A stretch of 64,000 nt of DNA from Candidatus Villigracilis vicinus (GTDB lineage: Bacteria > Chloroflexota > Anaerolineae > Anaerolineales > Villigracilaceae). The notes below the pieces were generated by a model. That model saw nothing but the letters and a program-made list of their open reading frames with translations, had not been told where the DNA came from and did no database searches. Both the position numbers and the translations under genes were made by a program. The DNA lies in contig JADKIL010000007.1 in assembly GCA_016721315.1 (NCBI GenBank), positions 124,001 to 188,000 on the forward strand, given 5' to 3'. This document shows, piece by piece, positions 25,145-35,040 of the stretch (within the stretch, counting starts at the first letter, position 1; the number at the start of each line of letters is the position of its first letter).

Positions 25145-26541
25145 GTGCTCCTGCAATTTGGATCATCCTGCCATTTATCGCTGGTGTACTGATCATCTTT
25201 CTACTTGGCGAAAAATACGCGGCGTATGTTGGCGGCGGAATATCCGTCATCCTTTCGTTAATTGCCCTGTTTATTCCAATCGACACCGCCCTACTCCTTG
25301 GGTCAGTTTCTTTAAAAATTGCCCCCGCCATTGAAGTCTTAGGTCGTAGTTTTGCGTTCTCAACCGCAGATGGTCCCTTGCTTGCCGTCATTTACGGACT
25401 GGCTGCCTTGTGGTTCTTCGGCACCGAAGCCTCCGGCACTGCCAATCGATTCGTCTCGCTGGGGTTGATGATCATCGCCCTGTTGACAGCTTCCATCGCT
25501 GTTGAACCCTTCCTTTACGCAGCACTTCTTCTGGAAATGGCAGCCATGCTGGTGGTGCCATTGCTCGTTCCGCTTTATCAAAAGCCAGGGCGTGGCGTGG
25601 TGCGTTTCATCATCTACCAGACCCTTGCCATGCCCTTTATTCTTTTTTCAGGGTGGATGCTTGCCGGTGTGGAAGCCAGCCCAGGAGACTTGGGCACGAC
25701 TATTCAAGCAGGCGTGATGCTCAGCATGGGGTTTGCTTTCCTCTTTGCTATTTTCCCTTTATATAACTGGATCCCTCAATTGATGGAGGAGGCATCTCCT
25801 TACTCAACGGGCTTTCTGTTGTGGGCGTTGCCCACCTTCACGGTCATCTTTGCACTTGGATTTCTCGACCGTTACACTTGGTTAAAGAACACGCCCCAAA
25901 TATCCAATGCCATTCTGTTCGCAGGTGTGATTATGACTGCCAGCAGCGGCATATTTGGAGCACTTCAGCGTCACTTGGGGCGTATCCTCGGGTATGCCGC
26001 CATTGCAGAGGCGGGCTTACTCCTGGTTGCTCTTGGCTTGCAATCTTTTGAACTTGTCAACATTGTTTTCCTCATCCTCATTCCACGTGGGTTGGAATTA
26101 AGTGTCTGGGCGCTTGCACTATCGATCATCAAACGCCATGCCTACCCTTTAAAATTCAGTGATATTCAGGGATTGGCACGGAAATATCCTGTTGCAGTGT
26201 TTGCGCTGTTAATTGCACATTTTTCCATGGCAGGGTTTCCGTTGCTGGCGGGGTTTCCATCCCGACTGGCGGTCTGGCAGGAGCTATCATCCCAATCGTT
26301 GGTTGCCTCGTTTTGGGTTTTTCTAGGGCTGTTCGGATTGTTGATCGCAGCGGTCCGCACCATGGCAGCCTTTGTCATGGCTGATAAAGAAGATGTGAAA
26401 TGGGAATGGAACGAATCCTGGGTTCAAACCGCCATGCTTGGGATCGGTACACTCGGATTGCTTATTCTGGGGCTTTTTCCGCAGGTGCTACAGCCATTCC
26501 TCACGAACCTCCCTGTTTTATTCGAACACCTCAGTCAATAA
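25141..26541 (+). CDS. Complex-I-like antiporter subunit (NuoM/NuoN family, divergent)
   Basis: A 466-aa polytopic protein of about 13-14 helices from the NuoM/N family. TM5 keeps a glutamate (L-L-L-E-M-A-A-M), and A-E-A-G-L-L-L-V-A-L-G-L near 300 matches the family. The TM7 lysine region reads A-F-L-F-A-I-F-P-L-Y-N-W-I-P-Q-L-M-E-E-A, with no lysine where A-K-S-P-L-H is expected. Together with the two upstream genes it forms an LKM-type membrane arm. Loss or relocation of the channel lysines suggests a changed or lost pumping path. Transcription may end before the coiled-coil gene, which has its own -10 box. Confidence 0.75.
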   Translation: MSAPAIWIILPFIAGVLIIFLLGEKYAAYVGGGISVILSLIALFIPIDTALLLGSVSLKIAPAIEVLGRSFAFSTADGPLLAVIYGLAALWFFGTEASGTANRFVSLGLMIIALLTASIAVEPFLYAALLLEMAAMLVVPLLVPLYQKPGRGVVRFIIYQTLAMPFILFSGWMLAGVEASPGDLGTTIQAGVMLSMGFAFLFAIFPLYNWIPQLMEEASPYSTGFLLWALPTFTVIFALGFLDRYTWLKNTPQISNAILFAGVIMTASSGIFGALQRHLGRILGYAAIAEAGLLLVALGLQSFELVNIVFLILIPRGLELSVWALALSIIKRHAYPLKFSDIQGLARKYPVAVFALLIAHFSMAGFPLLAGFPSRLAVWQELSSQSLVASFWVFLGLFGLLIAAVRTMAAFVMADKEDVKWEWNESWVQTAMLGIGTLGLLILGLFPQVLQPFLTNLPVLFEHLSQ

Positions 26542-26559
26542 TCCCATTTTGCAAGAGGG

Positions 26560-26565
26560 TATAAT
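26560..26565 (+). promoter_or_regulatory. Candidate -10 box before coiled-coil gene
   Basis: A perfect TATAAT 27 nt upstream of the ATG at 26592. No good -35 hexamer at 16-18 nt spacing, so strength is uncertain. GGATATGGAG serves as the ribosome site. Confidence 0.4.
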
Positions 26566-26591
26566 TTAACGCATTAGGATATGGAGCCCTT

Positions 26592-27782
26592 ATGGAATTT
26601 GAACAGATCGTCAAACGCCTTGAATTTCTGGATAAACAACAACGCGAAACCAAGGAAACCCTTGCCTCCCTCAAAGAGAATCTAGCATCCTTTGAAACGA
26701 CGGTAAATGCCGTCTCGAAACAGATCAAGACCCTTAGCAAGCAGGTCACTGATATCACACCTGCCTCAAAGCGTGTAGATCAATTCGAGACCATGCTTTC
26801 AAAACAACGCTCCGACCTGATCAAAATGATCGATGAGAATGAAAAAGCGCGGGTCAAGGAAGATAAAGAGACTGCAAAAAGATTGCAAAGCGAGCTTACC
26901 GAACTTAATAAAGCCGTCATTCAGTTACGTGCTGCCACCAACACAACTGAACTTAAGAAAATGATCAAGGAACGCGGCGATGAGATCCAGCGCGCACTCA
27001 CCAATATTGCCGACCTGAAGCTCTCGGTGGATGAGACCCGCCGCTCAAATGAAGATGTTCGGCATACCATGCTCGCCAATGAAGAAACGCGCAAGAACGA
27101 CCTTAAACGCATCGCAGACTTACAAGGCGAACTAACCTCCCTGCGCAAACGAATTGATGAGAACCGCGAAAAGTCAACCATTCAAGGCGATACCATCCGC
27201 AACATAGAAACCCGCATCACTGAACTGCTTGCCTCCGAACTCGAACGAAAACAAGCCCAATCCACCTTCCTCGACCAACAGCGTATCGCCCAGGTAGATC
27301 GGGAACGTGGATGGAAGGACTGGCAGGAAAAATTCGTCTCCTTCCAAAAAGAGGCAGAAGCACTGGATGTACAGATCCAGAAATTAGATGAAACCCTGCG
27401 CAATGCAAAGAAAGCGCAAGATACATACGTGGAACTCAACACCAAACTTGAGCGCCGTATCAATGAAGTGACCGAGATGCAGCGCCTCGCTGAGGAACGC
27501 CTGCGCCAGGAGTGGATCAGCTTCAAAGCAGATGACCAAAAACGCTGGACAGGATACAGCCTGTCTTCTGAAGAATCCTTCCGCGATATTCGCAAAGAAG
27601 TACAGAAATATGAAGGCAGCATCTCAACGATCAATGAAGTCACTCAGGTCATGCAAGATCAACTTCACCAAACCACCGATGTTTCAGAAAAGCAGCTTCA
27701 AGAAATGATGAATGTCGTCCATGAATGGATGACCTCCTACCAGCGCATCATGGGACACGGAAAAAAGACAACTAAAAAATAA
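26592..27782 (+). CDS. Long coiled-coil protein, unknown function
   Basis: A 396-aa protein that is almost entirely charged heptad-type helix (Lys, Glu, Arg, Gln, Leu) with no signal peptide, TM helix or globular domain visible. It lacks ATPase motifs, so it is not an SMC. Coiled-coil proteins of this kind serve in cell structure or as scaffolds; nothing more can be claimed. A hairpin terminator follows 8 nt after the stop. Confidence 0.8.
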   Translation: MEFEQIVKRLEFLDKQQRETKETLASLKENLASFETTVNAVSKQIKTLSKQVTDITPASKRVDQFETMLSKQRSDLIKMIDENEKARVKEDKETAKRLQSELTELNKAVIQLRAATNTTELKKMIKERGDEIQRALTNIADLKLSVDETRRSNEDVRHTMLANEETRKNDLKRIADLQGELTSLRKRIDENREKSTIQGDTIRNIETRITELLASELERKQAQSTFLDQQRIAQVDRERGWKDWQEKFVSFQKEAEALDVQIQKLDETLRNAKKAQDTYVELNTKLERRINEVTEMQRLAEERLRQEWISFKADDQKRWTGYSLSSEESFRDIRKEVQKYEGSISTINEVTQVMQDQLHQTTDVSEKQLQEMMNVVHEWMTSYQRIMGHGKKTTKK

Positions 27783-27789
27783 GTAAAAT

Positions 27790-27819
27790 AAAAATGGAGA
27801 CCGTATGATCTCCATTTTT
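27790..27819 (+). terminator. Rho-independent terminator
   Basis: AAAAATGGAGA (27790-27800) pairs with TCTCCATTTTT (27809-27819), 11-bp stem, followed by ATTTTC. It ends the coiled-coil transcript before selB. Confidence 0.88.
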
Positions 27820-27860
27820 ATTTTCTCGGTCTGCTATTAAAGTGTGGTTAAATTGAATAT

Positions 27861-29735
27861 ATGAGAGTTATCGGTACAGCAGGGCACGTAGATCACGGCA
27901 AATCCACGCTTATTGAAGCACTGACAGGTACACACCCCGACCGTCTAAAAGAAGAGAAAGCCCGCGAGATGACCATTGAACTTGGCTTCGGCTGGCTTAC
28001 CCTCCCCAACGGCGAGGAGCTTGGTATTGTGGATGTCCCCGGTCACCGCGACTTCATTGAGAATATGTTGTCCGGTGTCGGCGGAATTGATGCGGCAATG
28101 CTGGTCATCGCTGCAGATGAAGGCATCATGCCTCAGACCAAAGAGCATCTTGCCATTCTGGATCTTCTCCAGATCCCTGCCGGGTTGATCGTTCTGACCA
28201 AGACAGATCTCGCCTCCGACTCTGACTGGCTTGATCTTATCGAAGCAGACATTCGCACCGCCGTGAACAGCACCATCCTAAAAGATGCCCCGATATTACG
28301 CGTTTCAGCAAAAACCAATAAAGGTCTCACAGAACTCACTCTCGCACTCGAAAACCTTCTGAAAGACAAACCCTCACGCCCTGACCTTAACCGCCCGCGC
28401 CTGCCGATTGACCGTGTTTTCACCATCAGCGGGTTTGGAACTGTCGTCACTGGCACCTTGAGAGATGGGAGTTTTTCCGTCGGTGATGATGTCGAGGTTT
28501 TGCCGAGCAGCATACAGGGGCGCATCCGCGGGCTGCAAACCCACAAAAAGAAAGAAGAAAGCACCACACCTGGCTCACGTACGGCAGTCAACATCTCTGG
28601 TGTGGATATGGAACAGATCCGCCGCGGCGATGTACTTGTTCACCCGGGACAATATCAAGCCACCCGCCGGATCGATGCGCGTTTCAAATCATTAAAAGAT
28701 ATCCTTAAACCCCTGGCTCATGGGGACGAAGTAAAGTTCTTTGTTGGGGCAAGCGAGACGGTTGCAACTCTGCGTTTACTTGGCACAGAAGAACTTAAAG
28801 CAGGCGAAGAGGGTTGGATCCAATTGGAACTGCGCGACCCCATCGTCACTCTACGCGGCGACCGCTATATCCTGCGTAGACCTTCACCAGGTGAAACATT
28901 GGGTGGCGGCGCGGTGGTGGATCATCAACCAAAAGGCAGGCACAAACGATTTGATGCAAATGTGATCAAGTCTCTAGAGTCACTGGCTCAAGGCTCACCT
29001 GCCGAGATCTTATTTGAGGCAGCCCTGGCTTTGCAGATTGCACCAGTTAAAGAGATGTTCGCAAAATCTCGTTTGGAGGCAGCCATTGCAGAAACTGCCT
29101 GGCAGGAATTGTTACAAAATGGGCAGGTCCTTGTGCTGGACGATTCTACTCTGGCTGTTGCTCTGCCCTATTGGAACACCATCGAGAGTCTGGCTTTGAA
29201 ACGGGTCGAAGAATATCACGGACAATTCCCACTGCGACGCGGCATTCCACGTGAAGAATTGAAGAGTAAATTAAAACTTGCGCCGAAGGTTTTCAACGCC
29301 GTCCTTACGTATCTCATTTCTCATAATACGGTCCTTGAAATACGCGGAGCAGTTTCCAAGCCGGAGCATGAGGTCCACTTTGATGGGCAGGATGCCCTCA
29401 AAGTCCAAGTATTGAGGCGGAAGTTCGAAGCAAATCCATTCAACACGCCCAGCGTTAAGGAATGTCAGGCAGAAGCAGGTGAAGAAGTCGTCAGCGCGCT
29501 CATCGAACTGGGCGAGTTATTGCCCGTCTCGCAGGAAGTTATCTTTCGCAAAACCGATTACGATGAAATGGTCAGACAGATCGTAATTGCCATTCAACAG
29601 AATGGGCAGATCACGCTGGGGGAAGTTCGTGACATGTTCAACACCTCCCGGAAATATGTGCAAGCATTGCTGGAATATTTGGATGCCACTGGCACCACCA
29701 TGCGTGATGGAGATGCAAGGAAATTAAGGAAGTAA
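27861..29735 (+). CDS. selB: Selenocysteine-specific elongation factor SelB
   Basis: A 624-aa translational GTPase that delivers Sec-tRNA to the ribosome at UGA codons followed by a SECIS hairpin. GTPase motifs: G1 G-H-V-D-H-G-K-S-T (8-16), G3 D-V-P-G-H (about 59), G4 T-K-T-D (about 114). EF-Tu-like domains 2 and 3 follow (R-V-F-T-I-S-G-F-G-T-V-V-T-G-T near 186), and the C-terminal third has winged-helix domains for SECIS binding (F-P-L-R-R-G-I-P-R-E-E-L near 460; F-N-T-S-R-K-Y near 595). Length is normal. No selA, selC or selD is in the window, so the rest of the pathway must be elsewhere if it is functional. Confidence 0.93.
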   Translation: MRVIGTAGHVDHGKSTLIEALTGTHPDRLKEEKAREMTIELGFGWLTLPNGEELGIVDVPGHRDFIENMLSGVGGIDAAMLVIAADEGIMPQTKEHLAILDLLQIPAGLIVLTKTDLASDSDWLDLIEADIRTAVNSTILKDAPILRVSAKTNKGLTELTLALENLLKDKPSRPDLNRPRLPIDRVFTISGFGTVVTGTLRDGSFSVGDDVEVLPSSIQGRIRGLQTHKKKEESTTPGSRTAVNISGVDMEQIRRGDVLVHPGQYQATRRIDARFKSLKDILKPLAHGDEVKFFVGASETVATLRLLGTEELKAGEEGWIQLELRDPIVTLRGDRYILRRPSPGETLGGGAVVDHQPKGRHKRFDANVIKSLESLAQGSPAEILFEAALALQIAPVKEMFAKSRLEAAIAETAWQELLQNGQVLVLDDSTLAVALPYWNTIESLALKRVEEYHGQFPLRRGIPREELKSKLKLAPKVFNAVLTYLISHNTVLEIRGAVSKPEHEVHFDGQDALKVQVLRRKFEANPFNTPSVKECQAEAGEEVVSALIELGELLPVSQEVIFRKTDYDEMVRQIVIAIQQNGQITLGEVRDMFNTSRKYVQALLEYLDATGTTMRDGDARKLRK

Positions 29736-29741
29736 AACGAA

Positions 29742-31799
29742 ATGATGGCATGGTTTGGCAGGTTTCTACACCCTCCCACTTTTGATGACGATCAATTGGA
29801 TCATCAGGCATATTTGCTCAATGTCATCGTTTTGGGGCTGATCATAGTTCCCCTGCCATATGTGGCATACACCTTGTTTTTTTCACCGCAAGGCGCCGGA
29901 CGGGCACTTGCCCAGGCAGGGGTCAGTGAGGCGATTAATCTTTTTCTCTTGTTCCTTTTACGACGCGGACACGTCCGCGCCGCATCCATACTGCAAGTAA
30001 GTGCCTTCTGGCTCTTCTTCACAGTCTCGGCAGTGACAGGCATCGGAGTGCAAGGCGAGTCATACATGCTGGGGTATCCGCTCGTGATCATGATCGCTGG
30101 AATATTGCTGGGGTCAACGGCTGCCCTGACCACAACAGCGCTCTCGCTGGTCGCCGGGCTAGGGATGGTTTATGCCAGTGAAACCGGGCTGCTCAATTCA
30201 AACATCGTCCGTCCTGTATTTCTCACGTGGATACTTAGTTTTGCTATCTTTCCCATGAGCGGGTTATTGCAATATCTTTCTTCACGCATAGTGAACAAAG
30301 CGCTAAAGCGCGCACGCATGAGCGAAGAAAAATATAGACTGATCTCAAAAGTCAGTTCAGATTATGCCTTTGAAAGCAAGGTCAACGAAAACGGGGAAGC
30401 AGAAACCATCTGGCTGGGGGGGGCTTTTGAAAAAATGACCGGATACACCTCAGAGGAGTATATTTCAGCTGGAGGTTGGTATGCACATATCCACCCGGAT
30501 GATCTTGAAAAAGACTCTCAGGATATGCAAAACCTTTTTAACAATCAGGATGTTCTAGGGTCTGAGATCCGCACGTATACAAAGTCCGGCGAGATTCGCT
30601 GGGAACGGGTGTACGCCCACCCCATTTGGAATGCAGAAGAGAACCGCCTGACCGGCATTCTAGGGGCAGTACAAGATATCACCGAACAAAAAGTAGCCGA
30701 AGAAAAACTGAGAGAAACACTGCTTCGCCAGAACGCCATCCTAAACAATATTCCCGACATGGCATGGTTGAAGGATATCAACAGCCGCTATATTGCCGTG
30801 AATGAACAATTTCTGCGAGTATGCGAATTGAAAGAAGAGGATGTCGTTGGCAAAACCGATCATGAGATCTGGGATCCCAAATTCGCCGACCTGTATCGCA
30901 TTGACGATCTCGAAGTCATTCAGAGTGGCATTCGCAAAACTGTGGAGGAATTTCAAAAAGACAGCAAAGGCAGGGAGTACTGGGTTGAAACGACCAAAAC
31001 GCCGATCCGCAATGAAAAAGGTGAAGTGATCGGTACCACCGGAATTGCCCGCGAAATCACCGAACGCAAATTGGCAGAGATCGAGCAGGAACACCTGATC
31101 ACCGAACTTGGTGCAAAGAACGCAGAGTTGGAACGTTTCACCTATACCGTATCACACGACCTCAAATCGCCGCTGGTAACCATCACCGGCTTCCTCGGTT
31201 ATATCGAACAGGATGCCCGTGCCGGAAAGTTTGACAGCTTCTCCCGCGATATCAATCGCATCCGGCACGCGGTAGACAAAATGCAGCATCTGCTCAACGA
31301 TCTGCTTGAAATCTCCCGTATTGGGCGCATGGTCAATGAACCTGTGGAAACTGCCTTTGGTGAGATCGTGAGTGATGCGATCACGCTGCTTGATGGTTCG
31401 ATCACGAAAAAACACGTTCAAGTTGATTTCGCCGATCAGGGTCTTATTGTTTATGGGGATCGTACCCGGTTGATGGAAGTACTTTTGAACCTCATCGAGA
31501 ATGCCGTAAAATTCATGGGCGATCAACCCAAGCCCAGGATACGCATCGGCTCCAGCAAAAACCAACAAGGTTCGCCGGTCTTTTTTGTGGAAGACAATGG
31601 TATAGGCATCGAACCTCAGTATCAGGATCGCATCTTCGGGTTATTCAACAAGCTCGACGCCAACACGGAAGGCACCGGCATTGGGCTTACCCTCGTCAAA
31701 CGGATCGTCGAGATCCATTATGGCAAGATCTGGCTAGAATCACATCCAGGCAAAGGCACCACTTTTTATTTCACAATCCCGGGTCCTGCCAAAAAATAA
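29742..31799 (+). CDS. PAS-domain sensor histidine kinase
   Basis: A 685-aa membrane sensor kinase. Six hydrophobic helices fill residues 27-190. Two PAS domains follow: the first (about 205-320, Y-R-L-I-S-K-V-S-S-D-Y-A-F, ending in D-I-T-E-Q-K) and the second (about 330-445, N-N-I-P-D-M-A-W-L-K-D, ending in E-I-T-E-R-K). HisKA with histidine in Y-T-V-S-H-D-L-K-S-P near residue 470, then HATPase with N-L-I-E-N-A-V-K-F, D-N-G-I-G-I and G-T-G-I-G-L. A bacteriophytochrome-like kinase core but no chromophore domain. No response regulator adjoins, so it is an orphan. It starts 6 nt after selB. Confidence 0.9.
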   Translation: MMAWFGRFLHPPTFDDDQLDHQAYLLNVIVLGLIIVPLPYVAYTLFFSPQGAGRALAQAGVSEAINLFLLFLLRRGHVRAASILQVSAFWLFFTVSAVTGIGVQGESYMLGYPLVIMIAGILLGSTAALTTTALSLVAGLGMVYASETGLLNSNIVRPVFLTWILSFAIFPMSGLLQYLSSRIVNKALKRARMSEEKYRLISKVSSDYAFESKVNENGEAETIWLGGAFEKMTGYTSEEYISAGGWYAHIHPDDLEKDSQDMQNLFNNQDVLGSEIRTYTKSGEIRWERVYAHPIWNAEENRLTGILGAVQDITEQKVAEEKLRETLLRQNAILNNIPDMAWLKDINSRYIAVNEQFLRVCELKEEDVVGKTDHEIWDPKFADLYRIDDLEVIQSGIRKTVEEFQKDSKGREYWVETTKTPIRNEKGEVIGTTGIAREITERKLAEIEQEHLITELGAKNAELERFTYTVSHDLKSPLVTITGFLGYIEQDARAGKFDSFSRDINRIRHAVDKMQHLLNDLLEISRIGRMVNEPVETAFGEIVSDAITLLDGSITKKHVQVDFADQGLIVYGDRTRLMEVLLNLIENAVKFMGDQPKPRIRIGSSKNQQGSPVFFVEDNGIGIEPQYQDRIFGLFNKLDANTEGTGIGLTLVKRIVEIHYGKIWLESHPGKGTTFYFTIPGPAKK

Positions 31800-31809
31800 A
31801 GGAGAAAAC

Positions 31810-32481
31810 ATGTGCGGACGATTTACCCTTACAGTTGATCCTGCCGATATCTCAGATACGTTCGGCAATTACGAATTCCCGACGCAGTTCGCCCCGCGCT
31901 TTAATATCGCCCCCTCTCAACCTGTGCTGGCCATTCCAAACAATGCAAAAAATAAAGCCGATTTTTTCATTTGGGGTTTGATCCCATCGTGGTCCAAAGA
32001 CCCCTCCATTGGAAATAACCTTATCAACGCACGCGGCGAAACCGTCGCAGAAAAACCATCGTTTCGTGGCGGCTTCAAATACAAGCGTTGCCTGATCCTT
32101 GCCGATGGGTTCTACGAATGGAAAACCCAGCCAGGTGAAAAAAACAAGACCCCGTATTTTATCCACATGCAAGACCGGAAACCTTTCGCCTTTGCTGGTC
32201 TGTGGGACGAGTGGCAATCGCCCGATGGCGGCGCCCTGCGCACTTGCACCATCATCACCACCGAACCAAATGAGTTAATGTCATCACTTCACAACCGAAT
32301 GCCAGTGATCTTGAATCCATCAGAATACGACCTCTGGCTGGACCCTGCGCCGCAGACTCCCGATAAGCTGCTTCACCTCATCAAGCCTTTCCCCACTGAA
32401 CGCATGTCCGCTTACCCGGTTTCGACACTGGTCAACAAACCCGGCAATGACCGCCCTGAATGTGTTGTACCTGCATCATAG
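31810..32481 (+). CDS. SRAP domain protein (YedK/HMCES)
   Basis: A 223-aa SOS-response-associated peptidase-like protein that protects abasic sites in single-stranded DNA by forming a thiazolidine link through its N-terminal cysteine. The catalytic set is present: C2 after Met removal, N73 in I-N-A-R-G-E-T, E103 in F-Y-E-W and H161 in L-H-N-R-M-P. AGGAG precedes the ATG. It follows the histidine kinase by 10 nt. Confidence 0.93.
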   Translation: MCGRFTLTVDPADISDTFGNYEFPTQFAPRFNIAPSQPVLAIPNNAKNKADFFIWGLIPSWSKDPSIGNNLINARGETVAEKPSFRGGFKYKRCLILADGFYEWKTQPGEKNKTPYFIHMQDRKPFAFAGLWDEWQSPDGGALRTCTIITTEPNELMSSLHNRMPVILNPSEYDLWLDPAPQTPDKLLHLIKPFPTERMSAYPVSTLVNKPGNDRPECVVPAS

Positions 32482-32482
32482 A

Positions 32483-33757
32483 ATGTCTTCCATAAAGATC
32501 TGGCTCACCACCCGTTTCCCCGCCCTTGATTCACGTGATTATGTTCTCTTCCTCATCGGTCAATTCATCTCCGTCATCGGCACATGGATGCAAGCCACGG
32601 CACTGCCCTATCTTGCGTATCGCATCTCGGGTCGTCCGCTTGATCTGGGGTTGATCGGCTTCGCCAACACATTACCCACCTTGTTATTCGCTCTGCCCGC
32701 AGGCGTGCTGGTGGAGCGTTGGGACAAGCGTAAAGTAGTCATTCTCCTGCAAGCCGTCATGTCAGTCCAGGCATTTGGGTTAACTTACCTTGCCTTCACT
32801 GGTCACCTTGAGATCTGGCACATCCTGCTGCTGGCATTCATCTACGGGTCTGCCGTCTCAGTAGAAGTGACTGCACGCCAAGCCATGCTGATCGAACTCG
32901 CAGGAAAAGAAGCTTTGCCCAGTGCCATTGCCCTGCAAACCACAGCTTTCAACCTTGGTCGCGTCATCGGTCCGGTAGTGGCAGCCGGGTTGATCACTAC
33001 CACCGGCAACGAAGGCACGGTCTTTTTGGCAAACGGAGTCAGTTATATTTTCGTTATCATCGGGTTATTTTTCGCGCGCACCCGTTTCAAAGTTGAAAAA
33101 GAAGCGGAATCGTCGGTGGGCATGCGCAATGAATTTAAGGAAGGTCTGCGCTACATCGGATCCAGTGCGCTGGTATTGTCTGCAATCCTGATGTCGGCAT
33201 TGCTGGGTTTCTTCGGGATTCCGCTGATACAGCAGCTTCCCGCCATTGCACGTGACATCCTGCAACCCGGGTTGACTTCCGAGGCTTTGATCGCCGCACG
33301 CACCAGTAACTTATATATGGCACAAGGGATCGGCGCAGTGACCGCCGCGCTTATGATGGCATACTTTGCTTCGACAGATAAAAGCGCCACATTACTTTGG
33401 GGGCAGGTACTTTTCATACTTCCGATCATTGCGCTGGGAATGACAGTCAACACAAAACTTGCCTTCTTTTTATTAATCTTTATCGGCTGGGGTACGGTCG
33501 TTCAACTTATCAGCATGAACATTATGATCCAAATCCGTGTTCCAAATGAACTTCGCGGACGGGTCTTCAGCGTTTACTTTTGGGGGCTGCAAGGCGTTGC
33601 CCCGTTTGGCAGTATTCTCATCGGGTGGGTCGCACAAACCTGGCAGGTTCAAACCGCAATTCTTGTTGGCGGGCTTGCCTGCCTGGCAGGCACGATCTTG
33701 ATACGGGCGATTTTCATGCAAAAGAACAAAGCCGAACAGGGATTAGGAATGCCTTAG
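32483..33757 (+). CDS. MFS exporter (EntS-like, MFS_3)
   Basis: A 424-aa major facilitator with 12 predicted helices. N-terminal marks R-D-Y-V-L-F-L-I-G-Q-x-I-S-x-I-G-T-W-M-Q and the loop 2-3 signature P-A-G-V-L-V-E-R-W-D-K-R-K place it with the MFS_3/EntS group of exporters. Substrate unknown. I chose ATG 32483, 1 nt after the SRAP stop, since the longer frame from 32447 lies inside SRAP coding. Confidence 0.85.
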   Translation: MSSIKIWLTTRFPALDSRDYVLFLIGQFISVIGTWMQATALPYLAYRISGRPLDLGLIGFANTLPTLLFALPAGVLVERWDKRKVVILLQAVMSVQAFGLTYLAFTGHLEIWHILLLAFIYGSAVSVEVTARQAMLIELAGKEALPSAIALQTTAFNLGRVIGPVVAAGLITTTGNEGTVFLANGVSYIFVIIGLFFARTRFKVEKEAESSVGMRNEFKEGLRYIGSSALVLSAILMSALLGFFGIPLIQQLPAIARDILQPGLTSEALIAARTSNLYMAQGIGAVTAALMMAYFASTDKSATLLWGQVLFILPIIALGMTVNTKLAFFLLIFIGWGTVVQLISMNIMIQIRVPNELRGRVFSVYFWGLQGVAPFGSILIGWVAQTWQVQTAILVGGLACLAGTILIRAIFMQKNKAEQGLGMP

Positions 33758-33798
33758 GGTTTTCACCCTCAACTTGACCATGTTTTTTTTACCATGTT

Positions 33799-35007
33799 AT
33801 GATGATGCCCATGCAAAACGGATTTAAGGAAGAAGCACCCGCCCCTTCGGAAAACCAATCTGGGCAAATGCCCACACCAGCGCCGAAACGGGTATCGGTC
33901 ATTACGAAATTCATGAACAGCCTTGTGAACATGGGGTTGGGCGAACCCTTGATCAAACTGGGGGTAAATTTATTTTCTGTGATCGCCATTACTTTGGTGG
34001 TGTTAATGGCGCGTACGTTCTACCGTCAAACTGAGAATACGCCCGAAGAGACAGATTCATCTCTCAGTCCGGTCGTTGAAGCGGCACAGGCAAATGCTCT
34101 CTCCAGCCTTGATATCCCCGTCACTGATGGCATCAATCGCTCTGCGCAACTACATACCACCATCCCGAACCGACCGCGCAACGAACTCACTCTATATACT
34201 GTGCAGGAAGGCGACACCGTTTTTGGTATCGCTGAAAAGTTCGGCTTGCAACCTCAAACGATCCTCTGGGGGAACTACAACATTCTTTTGGATGATCCAC
34301 ATTCTCTCAAAACCGGGCAGGAGTTGACCATCCTGCCGGTGGACGGTGTTTATTGGGAATGGCTTGGTGGAATTCCATTTGGCGAATGGGCGCAGTTCTA
34401 TGGCGTTAGCGCAGCGGACGTGATCGAATATCCCGGCAACAATCTTGACCCGAATACCGTCGGCGATTACGAAAATGCGAACATCAAAGCCGGAACCTGG
34501 TTGATCATCCCGAACGGGAAGCGCGACTTTGTAAGCTGGAGCGCTCCATTAGGCGTGACTCGCGAAAACCCCGCTTCAGCGCGCGTACTCGGAGCGGGCG
34601 CCTGTGACCCGGTCAGCGGCGGCGCTGTAGGCTATGGCTCGTTCATTTATCCCACCAATAAACATTACCTCTCTGGCTTCGATTTTTCGCCAAAGACCAA
34701 TCACAATGGGCTGGATTTTGCAGGCAATACCGGAGAGGCAGTTTACGCATCCGATGCGGGCGTGATCGTATATGCAGGCTGGAATGACTACGGCTACGGC
34801 AATATGGTTATGATCGATCACGGCAACGGATTCCAGTCACTGTATGCCCACTTAAGCGCGCTAAATGTCGGTTGTGGGCAAAGTGTTGGGCAGGGCGAAG
34901 TGCTTGGAGCCGTGGGTTCCACCGGGCGCTCTTCAGGATCCCATTTACATTTTGAGATCATGGCAGGTGTAAAGGTCAACCCATGGGATTACTTGCCGCC
35001 CCCTTAA
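33799..35007 (+). CDS. LysM and M23 peptidase cell-wall hydrolase
   Basis: A 402-aa membrane-anchored murein hydrolase. A polar N-terminus precedes one TM helix at about residues 53-72. A LysM domain (Y-T-V-Q-E-G-D-T-V-F-G-I-A near 133-180) and a second, weaker LysM-like stretch follow. The C-terminal M23 domain carries the zinc ligands H and D in H-N-G-L-D-F-A (about 302-308) and the H-L-H-F-E-I motif near 385. It should cleave peptidoglycan cross-links or activate amidases outside the membrane. The start is one of three successive ATG codons. A terminator follows. Confidence 0.9.
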   Translation: MMMPMQNGFKEEAPAPSENQSGQMPTPAPKRVSVITKFMNSLVNMGLGEPLIKLGVNLFSVIAITLVVLMARTFYRQTENTPEETDSSLSPVVEAAQANALSSLDIPVTDGINRSAQLHTTIPNRPRNELTLYTVQEGDTVFGIAEKFGLQPQTILWGNYNILLDDPHSLKTGQELTILPVDGVYWEWLGGIPFGEWAQFYGVSAADVIEYPGNNLDPNTVGDYENANIKAGTWLIIPNGKRDFVSWSAPLGVTRENPASARVLGAGACDPVSGGAVGYGSFIYPTNKHYLSGFDFSPKTNHNGLDFAGNTGEAVYASDAGVIVYAGWNDYGYGNMVMIDHGNGFQSLYAHLSALNVGCGQSVGQGEVLGAVGSTGRSSGSHLHFEIMAGVKVNPWDYLPPP

Positions 35008-35040
35008 ATATCCCCGCGCGAACGAAATAAGAAATCCAAA

